Assembly: GCF_000258515.1 (NCBI RefSeq)
Contig: NZ_AJLF01000001.1
Location: 806,001 to 870,000 of the forward strand
Direction of reading: 5' to 3'
DNA: 64,000 nucleotides
Origin: Thermococcus zilligii AN1
GTDB taxonomy: Archaea > Methanobacteriota_B > Thermococci > Thermococcales > Thermococcaceae
The stretch's first letter is position 1. Each line of letters starts with the position of its first letter. Position numbers and translations under genes: made by a program. The notes beneath the pieces were generated by a model. The model worked only from the letters and a program-made list of their open reading frames with translations. It was not told where the DNA came from and ran no database searches. Shown in pieces: positions 24,815 through 32,439 of the stretch.

Positions 24815-25783
24815 ATGGAAGCGGGCTTCAGGTGCGAGAGGTGCGGGGCGCCGCTTGAGGTGTCGCCCGAGACGATAGTGGCGATCTGCCCCTACTGCGG
24901 CTTTCCAAACCACATAAGCGGGAACCTCAAAACCGAGAACATCTTCATAATCCCCTCCGTAAACAAGGACGCCATAGCCAAGGCCTTCTGGGGTCACATC
25001 GAGGGGGACTTCGACCTGAAGAGGATAAAGGACGGGATAGAGGTCGTTGAGGTTGAGGGCCACTACGCCCCCTACTGGAGCGGCGTCGTCCACGTGTACG
25101 GAACGGTTCGCTATATGAGACGGGAACAGGAGTGCCACACCGATTCCAAAGGGCGCACCCACTGCCGCACGGTTGAGAGGCATTACACCGAGAGGGTGGA
25201 CGAGGACATGCGCCTCCTGGGTTCAGCCAGAAGGCAGGTCAAGGGCTTCGGCGTGGACGACCTGATAAACCACTTCTCCGGAACCAGGCCGGAGGGAAAG
25301 AGGCTCCTCGACCTTGATGGGGACGAGTGGGGGAGAATCAAGCTCGAAATACTCAACACGGAGATGGACGAGAGGCACGCCAGGCTGATGATGAGGGAAG
25401 ACGCTGTGGACATAGTCAGGAACCACTTCCTTAGCAAGTCCGACAGGATAGAGCGGTTTGACGTCCACGCGGACGAGCCAGAGGACGTTAAGCTGCTCCT
25501 CCTCCCTATGTGGACGGTCTATTACAGGTATCAGAACTCGGTATTCCAGGCAGTCTTCGCGGGCTGGGACGGAAAGAGGGTAGCCGCAACCGAGCCCATG
25601 AACGTCTTCAGGCGGGCGCAGTATCTCGCGGGGGCGGGAATAGGGGTACTGCTCGGGGCCTTTGGCTCAGCTTACACGGGAAGTCCGGTGGGGGGCCTTA
25701 TCCTCACTGCCATAGGCGGCGGAATCGGCTGGTTCTTCGGTAGCAAAGTCCTCGAAGGTCAGAGGGTCGAGAGGGGTGGCTGA
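24815..25783 (+). CDS. Zinc-ribbon protein with C-terminal membrane hairpin
   Basis: 322 residues. The N-terminal zinc ribbon CERCGAPLEV...CPYCGFPN is at about residues 6-31. The middle is beta-rich (HYAPYWSGVVHVYGTVRYM) and includes the Cys/His stretch CHTDSKGRTHCRTVERHY. Two Gly/Ala-rich hydrophobic segments close the protein (about 265-312: AGAGIGVLLGAFGSAY and GLILTAIGGGIGWFFG), a likely membrane hairpin. Layout is like Bacillus YdjG-type proteins. The next gene is a shorter paralogue. Confidence 0.7.
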   Translation: MEAGFRCERCGAPLEVSPETIVAICPYCGFPNHISGNLKTENIFIIPSVNKDAIAKAFWGHIEGDFDLKRIKDGIEVVEVEGHYAPYWSGVVHVYGTVRYMRREQECHTDSKGRTHCRTVERHYTERVDEDMRLLGSARRQVKGFGVDDLINHFSGTRPEGKRLLDLDGDEWGRIKLEILNTEMDERHARLMMREDAVDIVRNHFLSKSDRIERFDVHADEPEDVKLLLLPMWTVYYRYQNSVFQAVFAGWDGKRVAATEPMNVFRRAQYLAGAGIGVLLGAFGSAYTGSPVGGLILTAIGGGIGWFFGSKVLEGQRVERGG

Positions 25784-25785
25784 AG

Positions 25786-26679
25786 ATGGAGGTAACGTGC
25801 CCAAACTGCTCGGCCAAATTTAAGGTTCCGGACACGGTCAGCGTCGTCACCTGCCCCTACTGCGGCACTACTTTTCACGTCCACACGGGGGGAGAGGTGG
25901 AGGAGGAGCACTACTTCTTCCCGCCGATGAGGGAAGACCCGGCCGGAAAGCTCCTGAAGTTCCTTTCGAGGCAGTACGGTGCTCCGGCTGATATAGTTGA
26001 CGCGAGGATCCTTGAGAAAAACCTTCACTGGGTCCCCGTTTACTTCTTCTACCTCCACGGAAAAGCGAGCGAGACGGTCGAGGAGGTCGAGTTCTTCGGC
26101 ATTCCGGCGGGTTCGCCCCTGAAGACCCTCCTCATGGACTACCCCTTCCCCGTCAGGGGAAAGAGGTTCTTTGACGAGTCGATTGCTAAGAAGGGAACCT
26201 ACCATGAGCCGGAGATGAAAAGAGAGGAAGCCGAGGTGATAGCCCGGTCGAGGCTTGAGAACGCGCTGAAGGAGGAGGCCAGGGAAGAAAGCTCCCCCCT
26301 CGGAAAACCTGAGCTCGAGGTTAAGTTCCAGGGGCTCGTTCACTACCCCGTCTGGGAGATAGCCTACGAGTACGGCGGGGAAACCTTCAGGGGCAACTAC
26401 GTCGACGGAACAGACGGCAGGGTCATAAGGGCCGTTTATCCTCTCATGAGCGAAGCGAGGAAAAAGGCAACACTGCTCGGCTCCGGAGTCATAGGTGCTG
26501 GAATTGTCCTCGGGGTAATAGCCTCGGCCTTTTACTCCAACCCGTGGGGAATAATGGGTGGCCTCGTCTCCGGGATAGCGGCCGGAGCCGGGATATTCTC
26601 GAAGGGCTCGGTGAGCAGGAGAACGGTCAGCGAGGTAATGGGGGTTAAGAGGGGCAACGTCTACTTCAAGAGGGTGTGA
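25786..26679 (+). CDS. Zinc-ribbon protein with C-terminal membrane hairpin (paralogue)
   Basis: 297 residues, same design as the gene before it: CPNCSAKFKV...CPYCGTTFHV ribbon at residues 5-33, central domain with HWVPVYFFYLHGKA (compare HYAPYWSGVVHVYG in its neighbour), and C-terminal hydrophobic pair GSGVIGAGIVLGVIASAFY / GIMGGLVSGIAAGAGIF. The two probably act together at the membrane with the SPFH protein encoded two genes downstream. Only a 2-base gap separates it from the upstream stop. Confidence 0.7.
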   Translation: MEVTCPNCSAKFKVPDTVSVVTCPYCGTTFHVHTGGEVEEEHYFFPPMREDPAGKLLKFLSRQYGAPADIVDARILEKNLHWVPVYFFYLHGKASETVEEVEFFGIPAGSPLKTLLMDYPFPVRGKRFFDESIAKKGTYHEPEMKREEAEVIARSRLENALKEEAREESSPLGKPELEVKFQGLVHYPVWEIAYEYGGETFRGNYVDGTDGRVIRAVYPLMSEARKKATLLGSGVIGAGIVLGVIASAFYSNPWGIMGGLVSGIAAGAGIFSKGSVSRRTVSEVMGVKRGNVYFKRV

Positions 26680-26688
26680 GGTGGTAAC

Positions 26689-27183
26689 ATGGGGAAGGAA
26701 ACGAAGCTTTTGGAGAAGCTGGAGCTCGTAATCCCGGGCTTCCACGGCTACAAGAAGAAGGAGCTCTTGAGAGAAGACGACAGGCTCGTAAGGGCAAAGG
26801 TTGCGGACGTACTCGTTCAGGCAAGAAAAGAGATTGAAAGGGCACTGCAGAGGTGCGCGATGGTCAGCTGCCCCCAGCTGGTCGCAATGGACTCCCTCCG
26901 GAAGAAGCTCGTCGGCCTTGAGGGCAGGGTGAGGCATGCAGAAGCTGGCTACGCGGGCTACTTCGACAGGATAAGCGTCAGGGAGAAGGAGCTTGAAAAG
27001 CTCATAGAATACGACGCTAGGATGATAGAGCTTGCCGAGGAAATACTCGGCAGGGCAAAATCCCTTGGAGGGGAGGTCGTCAACCCCCAGGCCCTGGGGC
27101 TTTCGGTCCTCGAGCTGGAGGAGAGGCTGAGGGCCCTCGAGGAGACCTTAGATAAAAGGATGAGCATCGTGGCGGGTGAGTGA
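26689..27183 (+). CDS. Coiled-coil protein of the zinc-ribbon/SPFH cluster
   Basis: 164 residues, nearly all helical. The region VLVQARKEIERALQRCAMV and later ELEKLIEYDARMIELAEEIL have coiled-coil character, with a small helical break around VSCPQLVAMD. In the Bacillus ydjFGHI cluster the coiled-coil partner is a PspA homologue. This protein is shorter and I cannot call it PspA, only note the matching position and type. GAGGTGG precedes the ATG. Confidence 0.65.
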   Translation: MGKETKLLEKLELVIPGFHGYKKKELLREDDRLVRAKVADVLVQARKEIERALQRCAMVSCPQLVAMDSLRKKLVGLEGRVRHAEAGYAGYFDRISVREKELEKLIEYDARMIELAEEILGRAKSLGGEVVNPQALGLSVLELEERLRALEETLDKRMSIVAGE

Positions 27184-27184
27184 A

Positions 27185-28174
27185 ATGGTGCAGGTCATTG
27201 AATGGGTGAACCCCGGAGGGGACGAGATAATCTGGCGCTACCCCAACGAGGTTATAAAGTGGGGCGCCCAGCTCATCGTCCACGAGTACGAGGTAGCTGT
27301 GTTCATGCGCGATGGAAAAATCTACGACGTCTTTGGCCCCGGAAGGCACACCCTGACAACACAGAACCTCCCGCTTTTATACAAGCTCGTCGGCGGGAGC
27401 AACAGCCCCTTCAAGGCGACCGTAATCTTCGTCAGCATGAAGGAGTTCCAGGGGAAGTACGGCGGGGAAACGCAGACGAGGGAGCTTGCCCCCATAAAGT
27501 ACTACGGCGTCTACTGGTTCAAGGTTGCTGATCCAGTCCAGTTCATCACCGAAGTGGTCGGTGGCCAGAGCCTTTACGATGCGGGCGACGTTAGCAGGTT
27601 CATCCGCGCCTACTTCAACGAGGGCATGATGAAGCACCTCTCCGCCTATTCAATCGTTGACCTGTTCCAGAACCTCGACATGGTCAGCACGCAGGTGAAG
27701 GTAAAGCTCATGGAGGACTTCAGAAGGCTCGGCCTCGAGCTCGTCGATGTGAAAATTGAGGGAGTGAACACAACGGATGAGTGGCGCCAGAGGCTCTTCT
27801 GGCTCATGCACACCGGGAACGCCCAGGCGGTAATGCAGATGGACACCGTAAAGCAGGTCGCCGCGGAGCTCGGGAAGAGCGGGGGCGCTTCCGTTGGAAC
27901 GGGCATGGTCCTGATACCCCAGCTCATGCAGCCGGTTCAGCCGGCCCAGCCAGCGCAACCCTTTGGTGGCGTTCCTCCGGCAGGCTACGGGGGGGCCGTT
28001 CAACAACCCCAGCAGGTAGCCCAGCAGGAGATATGCCCCTACTGTGGGAAGCCGATTCCGCCGGGGGCGCGCTTCTGCCCCTACTGCGGGCATGAAATTA
28101 AGCGCTGTCCCAACGGCCACATAGTCCCGGAGGGGGCGAGGTTCTGCCCCGTGTGCGGGGCGAAAATTGGCTGA
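27185..28174 (+). CDS. SPFH-domain protein with C-terminal double zinc ribbon
   Basis: 329 residues. The SPFH/band-7 fold occupies about 1-230, with VFMRDGKIYDVFGPGRHTL, FVSMKEFQGKYGGETQTREL and IVDLFQNLDMVSTQVK. It is followed by a Pro/Gln-rich linker (QPVQPAQPAQPFGG). Two zinc ribbons end the protein (CPYCGKPIPPGARFCPYCG and CPNGHIVPEGARFCPVCG). This is the YdjI/virion-core-like SPFH class, cytosolic but membrane-associated through partners. ATG 27185 is favoured over GTG 27176. Stop is followed by a T-rich terminator-like run. Confidence 0.82.
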   Translation: MVQVIEWVNPGGDEIIWRYPNEVIKWGAQLIVHEYEVAVFMRDGKIYDVFGPGRHTLTTQNLPLLYKLVGGSNSPFKATVIFVSMKEFQGKYGGETQTRELAPIKYYGVYWFKVADPVQFITEVVGGQSLYDAGDVSRFIRAYFNEGMMKHLSAYSIVDLFQNLDMVSTQVKVKLMEDFRRLGLELVDVKIEGVNTTDEWRQRLFWLMHTGNAQAVMQMDTVKQVAAELGKSGGASVGTGMVLIPQLMQPVQPAQPAQPFGGVPPAGYGGAVQQPQQVAQQEICPYCGKPIPPGARFCPYCGHEIKRCPNGHIVPEGARFCPVCGAKIG

Positions 28175-28199
28175 CTTCCGCCCAAAGGGCGAGGCTTTC

Positions 28200-28282
28200 A
28201 GATTTTTCTTCTTATCCTTTTGCCACGGCTGTAGTTAGCCGTCCCTAATTCGAAAGCCCTCCACGCTTCGGAGGGCTTTTAA
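28200..28282 (+). terminator. T-rich terminator and two hairpins before ahcY
   Basis: There are three elements in a row. First is a pyrimidine-rich run, atttttcttcttatccttttg (28202-28222). Second is the perfect hairpin ACGGCT-gtagtt-AGCCGT (28225-28242). Third is the strong hairpin AAAGCCCTCC-acgcttc-GGAGGGCTTT (28253-28279). The last arm runs into the ahcY TATA box, so the same DNA may end the SPFH transcript and start the ahcY one. Confidence 0.55.
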
Positions 28283-28285
28283 AAT
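28275..28285 (+). promoter_or_regulatory. TATA box of ahcY
   Basis: The sequence gcttttaaaat lies 28-38 bases before the ATG at 28313, so the leader is nearly absent. The box overlaps the 3' arm of the 28253-28279 hairpin. Confidence 0.6.
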
Positions 28286-28312
28286 CCGCCGAGAAACCAT
28301 GTCGGTGATAAC

Positions 28313-29578
28313 ATGGACTGCACGAAGGACTACTGCGTTAGGGATTTAAGCCTCGCCCCGAGCGGGGAGAGGAAGATAGACTGGGTCTCGCGCTTCATGC
28401 CGGTTCTCCAGCACATTAGGGCCGATTTCGAGAAGAGGAAGCCCTTCAGGGGCGTGAAGATAGCGGCGACACTCCACCTGGAAATGAAGACCGCTTTCCT
28501 CCTTTTGACGCTTAAAGCAGGTGGAGCAGAGGTTTCAGCTGCAGCCAGTAACCCGCTGAGCACCCAGGACGACGTCGTTGCCGCTCTGGCCAAGGCCGGC
28601 ATTAAAGCCTACGCGATGAAGGGGGAGAGCAGGGAGCAGTACTACGAGTTCATGCACAAAGCCCTGGACATAGGGCCGAACATCATAATAGACGACGGTG
28701 CTGACATGGTGAGCACAGTCCTGAAGGAAAGGCCGGAACTGATTCCCGGAATATGGGGCGCGAGCGAGGAAACTACAACCGGAGTGATACGGCTCCGCTC
28801 GATGGAGAGGGACGGCGTGCTTAAGTTCCCGATAATAGCGGTCAACGACAGCTACACCAAATACCTCTTCGACAACCGCTATGGGACCGGCCAGTCAACG
28901 TGGGACGGAATAATAAGGACGACGAACCTTCTCGTGGCTGGCAAAAACGTGGTCGTCGTTGGCTACGGCTGGTGCGGCAGGGGAATAGCGATGCGCGCCA
29001 GGGGATTGGGGGCGACTGTCATCGTTGTCGAAGTTGACCCGATAAGGGCGCTCGAGGCCAGAATGGACGGCTTCCTCGTCATGGACATGAAAAGCGCGGC
29101 AAAGATGGGGGACATCTTCATAACTTCAACCGGAAACATCAACTGCATAAGGAGGGAGCACTTCGAGCTCATGAAGGACGGGGTTATTTTAGCGAACGCG
29201 GGCCACTTCGACGTCGAGATAAGCAAACCCGACCTCGAGGCCCTTTCTGTGGAGATAAACGAGGTCAGGCCAAACATAAGGGAGTACAGGCTCGCCGACG
29301 GAAGGAGGCTTTATCTCCTCGCCGAAGGGAGGCTCGTGAACTTGGCGGCGGCCGACGGCCACCCGGCGGAGATAATGGACATGAGCTTTGCCCTGCAGGC
29401 GAAAGCGGCTGAATACATACTGGAAAACCACGGGAAGCTTGAGCCCAGGGTCTATGTCCTGCCGAGGGAGATAGACGAGATGGTCGCGGGGATCAAGCTG
29501 AAGGCAATGGGGATAACTATTGAGGAGCTCACGGAGGAGCAGAGGAGATACCTCGAGAGCTGGGAGCACGGGACGTGA
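28313..29578 (+). CDS. ahcY: Adenosylhomocysteinase
   Basis: Hydrolyses S-adenosylhomocysteine to adenosine and homocysteine, removing the inhibitor left by methyltransferases. The 421-residue tetrameric enzyme has substrate-side motifs [30 protein letters not shown] and [18 protein letters not shown]. It also has the NAD-binding [18 protein letters not shown] and the C-terminal [10 protein letters not shown]. It is shorter than eukaryotic enzymes, as usual for archaea. trmO, a SAM-dependent methyltransferase, follows 20 bases downstream, a sensible pairing. Confidence 0.96.
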   Translation: MDCTKDYCVRDLSLAPSGERKIDWVSRFMPVLQHIRADFEKRKPFRGVKIAATLHLEMKTAFLLLTLKAGGAEVSAAASNPLSTQDDVVAALAKAGIKAYAMKGESREQYYEFMHKALDIGPNIIIDDGADMVSTVLKERPELIPGIWGASEETTTGVIRLRSMERDGVLKFPIIAVNDSYTKYLFDNRYGTGQSTWDGIIRTTNLLVAGKNVVVVGYGWCGRGIAMRARGLGATVIVVEVDPIRALEARMDGFLVMDMKSAAKMGDIFITSTGNINCIRREHFELMKDGVILANAGHFDVEISKPDLEALSVEINEVRPNIREYRLADGRRLYLLAEGRLVNLAAADGHPAEIMDMSFALQAKAAEYILENHGKLEPRVYVLPREIDEMVAGIKLKAMGITIEELTEEQRRYLESWEHGT

Positions 29579-29598
29579 ACTCTTTAGGAGGGGGCAAC

Positions 29599-30243
29599 AT
29601 GGACTTCGAGCCCCTGAAGCTCTCCTCCGTCGGATACGTCAGAAAGGACGAGGGGCTCCAGGAGACGTTTATCGAAATACTCCCCGAGTTTCTGGAAGCT
29701 GTGGAGGGCCTTCACGAAGGCGACTGGATAAAGCTGATCCTCTGGTTCCACAGGAGCGATACGCCCGAGGGGAGGAGAGTCCTCAAAGTTCACCCCCACG
29801 GCAACCCGAAGAACCCTTTAACCGGGGTCTTCGCCACGCGCTCCCCATACAGGCCGAATCCGATAGCTCTCTACACCGTCAGAATCCACCGCATGGAGGG
29901 GAACAGACTCTACATAGACTGGATAGACGCTATGGACGAAACGCCGGTGGTCGACATCAAGATATTCGTGGAAAGGCACGACTGTCCGAAGGAGGTTCCA
30001 ATCGAGGAGAGGGAAGTCCACATCGAGGAGGGCAGGGTGATAGGAGAGGTGAACGTTATCCCGAGGAAGAGCGAGCACCTGGACGAGCTCGAGGAGGTCT
30101 CGCCGGAGGAATACGACGCGGTTGTCCTCGGGATAGGGCCAAAGACAACGACGCTGACTGCCAGGGAACTGAAAGAGCTTATAGAGGCGCTGAAGGAGGT
30201 TTATGAAAACCTGCCCGTGGAAATAAAGGACAGGCTTGAGTGA
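29599..30243 (+). CDS. trmO: tRNA t6A37 N6-methyltransferase TrmO/TsaA-type protein
   Basis: 214 residues with a TsaA/UPF0066 beta-barrel (1-135): SVGYVRKDEG, FHRSDTPEGRR, VHPHGNPKNP, GVFATRSPYRPNPIALYTV and DAMDETPVVDIK. This family uses SAM to N6-methylate t6A37 of tRNA. The C-terminal ~80 residues are a charged helical extension. ATG 29599 follows GGAGGGGGCAAC. Location behind ahcY supplies product removal, and pcc1 (t6A synthesis) lies elsewhere in this window. Confidence 0.88.
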   Translation: MDFEPLKLSSVGYVRKDEGLQETFIEILPEFLEAVEGLHEGDWIKLILWFHRSDTPEGRRVLKVHPHGNPKNPLTGVFATRSPYRPNPIALYTVRIHRMEGNRLYIDWIDAMDETPVVDIKIFVERHDCPKEVPIEEREVHIEEGRVIGEVNVIPRKSEHLDELEEVSPEEYDAVVLGIGPKTTTLTARELKELIEALKEVYENLPVEIKDRLE

Positions 30244-30905
30244 AAGCCATGCTGAGGGGCGTTATCTTCGACGTTGACGAGACCCTGGTCTACTACGAGG
30301 GCTACAGCCACCGCGAGTGGTATGAGGGCTGGGTAAAGCCCGAGCTGGAGAGGCGTGGCATTGCCCTCGACTATGAAACATACAGGAAAACCGTGACCGG
30401 CGAACTCCCGAGGAGCTACGTGGGGCAGTTCGGCATCGATTATCTTGAGTTCTGGAAAATTGTGGACGAGGTTAACCTCCGCTACAGGCGGGAAATGGCC
30501 AAAATGGGCAGAATAAAGCCTTTTCCGGATGTTTCCGCCCTCGAAGAACTCAGAAAACTGGGCCTGAGATTGGCCGCGGTGAGCAACGCCTCCCAGGAGT
30601 GCACCGAGTTCGTCCTCGACCTCTTTAACCTAAGGGATAACTTTGAAGTCGTCTACGGGAAGGACTACTCCAACTTGGACGGCGTCAAGCCCAGCCCCTA
30701 CCTCGTCGAGAAGGCCCTGAAGGCCCTCAACCTGAAGCCTGAGGAGGCTTTGATGGTCGGGGACAGCATTCACGACGTTTTAGCGGGAAAAAGGGCGGGC
30801 CTGAAAACAGTCAATGTGGCCCGCTTTGAAAGGGTGGAGGGCGCGGACTACTACGTGAAAGACCTGTGGGAGCTGGTCGAATTGGTCAGGGATAGCTTAG
30901 TTTAG
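30240..30905 (+). CDS. HAD-superfamily hydrolase
   Basis: Haloacid-dehalogenase-type phosphatase, 221 residues. Motif I FDVDETLVYYEG supplies nucleophile Asp and acid Asp. Motif II is in AAVSNASQECT, the Lys in GVKPSPYLVEKAL and motif IV in MVGDSIHDVLAGKRAG. An alpha-helical cap lies between. GTG 30240 overlaps the trmO stop; ATG 30249 is the alternative. The substrate is unknown. It is the third gene of the ahcY transcript. Confidence 0.85.
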   Translation: MKAMLRGVIFDVDETLVYYEGYSHREWYEGWVKPELERRGIALDYETYRKTVTGELPRSYVGQFGIDYLEFWKIVDEVNLRYRREMAKMGRIKPFPDVSALEELRKLGLRLAAVSNASQECTEFVLDLFNLRDNFEVVYGKDYSNLDGVKPSPYLVEKALKALNLKPEEALMVGDSIHDVLAGKRAGLKTVNVARFERVEGADYYVKDLWELVELVRDSLV

Positions 30906-30935
30906 CCGAAACGTAACTGAGAAATTTCGACCACA

Positions 30936-30946
30936 AACTATATATT
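30936..30946 (+). promoter_or_regulatory. TATA box of the nucleoside-transporter operon
   Basis: The sequence aactatatatt predicts transcription from about 30968. That leaves a 200-base leader before the first gene, far longer than other leaders in the window. Confidence 0.65.
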
Positions 30947-30967
30947 CGCAGAAATTAGCAAAGTCTC

Positions 30968-31122
30968 AGAGGGGCCACTCAAAAGAACCCAAAAGGCCGG
31001 GGTTTCAAGTTACCCCTCCACTTTAGTTTGAAGCTGTCTGGCGTCTCAAAAAGGCCTTTGAGCGGTCGGAACATGCGAGTGGCCCTAATTGATACCCCCG
31101 GGCCGGCTTTGCCGGCAGGGGT
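30968..31122 (+). ncRNA. Structured leader RNA, candidate cis-regulatory element
   Basis: The 5' end of the predicted transcript folds with itself. GGGCCACTC (30972-30980) pairs perfectly with GAGTGGCCC (31077-31085) and closes a ~95-base domain. Inside are the hairpins GGGGT/ACCCC (30999-31003 with 31012-31016) and CTCAAA-aaggcc-TTTGAG (31045-31062). The loop GGCC of the latter can pair with GGCC at 30995-30998. Next comes a hairpin ACCCC...GCCGGC-ttt-GCCGGC...GGGGT (31094-31122), 37 bases before the ribosome binding site GAGGTGG. I do not recognise it as a known riboswitch class. Confidence 0.55.
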
Positions 31123-31170
31123 GATAGGCACGCGGAATGAATGCGGATAACTTCCGAAGAGGTGGTATCC

Positions 31171-32403
31171 TTGAAGAAGAAAAGCCTGTTTGCAATGCTT
31201 TTAGTGGGCCTGATGGCCCTTAGTGTGGCGGCCAGCGGCTGTATCGGTGGGGGAGAGAACACAAAGGGTGCAATAGCCATCGTCTACGACGTGGGTGGAA
31301 GGGGAGACCTGAGCTTCAACGACATGGCCTACCTCGGGGCCAGCAGGGCCGCCAAGGACTTCAACCTTGAGCTCGTCGAGCTCCAGAGCAACAGCGAGGA
31401 CGACTACTACAAGAACCTCGAGACCCTCGCTAAGGCCAAGAAGTACAAGATTATCATCGCCGTTGGCTTCATGATGACCGACGCCACCAAGGCCATTGCC
31501 CAGAAGTACCCCGAGCAAAAGTTCGCCATAGTTGATGGATTTGACCCCGAGATGCCCGATAACGTCATGATGATCCTCTTCAAGGAAAACGAGGGTTCCG
31601 CTTTGGCCGGTGCGCTCGCCGGCCTCATAGCGGCCAACGACGGAAAGAACAAGGTTGGAATAGTCCTCGGCATGGAGATCCCGGTTCTCTACAAGTTCGA
31701 AGCTGGCTACCGCTTCGGTGTAAAGTGGGCAGAGGACTACTACAGGCAGAAGACCGGAAACGACGCCAGGGTAGACGTCATCTACCAGTACACGGGTTCC
31801 TTTAACGATGCCGCGAAGGGAAAGGCCGCCGCCGAGGCCCAGCTCCAGAACGGGGCCTGGGTGGTATACCAGGTCGCTGGCGGAACAGGCCTTGGTGTCT
31901 TTGATGCCGTTAAAGAGTACCTCAACACCAGGAACAGGCAGATGGGCCCACCCTTTGCAATCGGTGTCGACTCGGCCCAGGACTGGATAAAGCCCGGCGT
32001 TATCATCGCGAGCATGATGAAGCGCGTTGACGTCGGTGTTTACGACGCGGTCAAAGCTGCTGTGGACGGTACTTTCAAGGGTGGCGCCGTTGAGCTCGGC
32101 CTTAAGGAGAACGGTGTTGGCCTGAGCACCGTTGACGACGTTATGGCCATGTTCAACTCCCTCTCCGAGGACACCCAGAAGAAGAAGCTCCAGGAGCTCG
32201 GCTTCAACAGCAAGGACGAGCTCAGGCAGTACCTTGAGAACACGAGGAAGCAGGTTCCGAGCTGGATATGGCAGGCCGTGGATGAGCTCAAGCAGAAGAT
32301 AATCAGCGGAGAGATAAAGGTTCCGGCCCCAACAAACAAGGACAGAATCGAGAAGGTAAGACAGGCCCAGACCTGGCAGGAGATGGAACAGCTGGCTGGC
32401 TGA
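31171..32403 (+). CDS. BMP-family lipoprotein, nucleoside ABC transporter binding protein
   Basis: Extracellular substrate-binding protein of the Med/BmpA family, which binds nucleosides. A lipoprotein signal MKKKSLFAMLLVGLMALSV precedes the lipobox-like AASGC, with Cys as the probable anchor. The BMP fold follows with YDVGGRGDLSFNDMAY, VGFMMTDAT and GVDSAQDWIKPG. The C-terminal ~100 residues, rich in Lys/Gln helix, are longer than in bacterial relatives. TTG 31171 with GAGGTGG six bases upstream is chosen; the ATG at 31141 would add residues before the signal peptide. Confidence 0.88.
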   Translation: MKKKSLFAMLLVGLMALSVAASGCIGGGENTKGAIAIVYDVGGRGDLSFNDMAYLGASRAAKDFNLELVELQSNSEDDYYKNLETLAKAKKYKIIIAVGFMMTDATKAIAQKYPEQKFAIVDGFDPEMPDNVMMILFKENEGSALAGALAGLIAANDGKNKVGIVLGMEIPVLYKFEAGYRFGVKWAEDYYRQKTGNDARVDVIYQYTGSFNDAAKGKAAAEAQLQNGAWVVYQVAGGTGLGVFDAVKEYLNTRNRQMGPPFAIGVDSAQDWIKPGVIIASMMKRVDVGVYDAVKAAVDGTFKGGAVELGLKENGVGLSTVDDVMAMFNSLSEDTQKKKLQELGFNSKDELRQYLENTRKQVPSWIWQAVDELKQKIISGEIKVPAPTNKDRIEKVRQAQTWQEMEQLAG

Positions 32404-32439
32404 CCTTTTCTTTTCTCTTTCCTATGAGGGGGTGTTTCC

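Noticed and set aside
25759-26937. 392-codon open frame on the minus strand
   Set aside because: It is antisense to the two zinc-ribbon genes and the coiled-coil gene, whose motifs and ribosome binding sites are clear.
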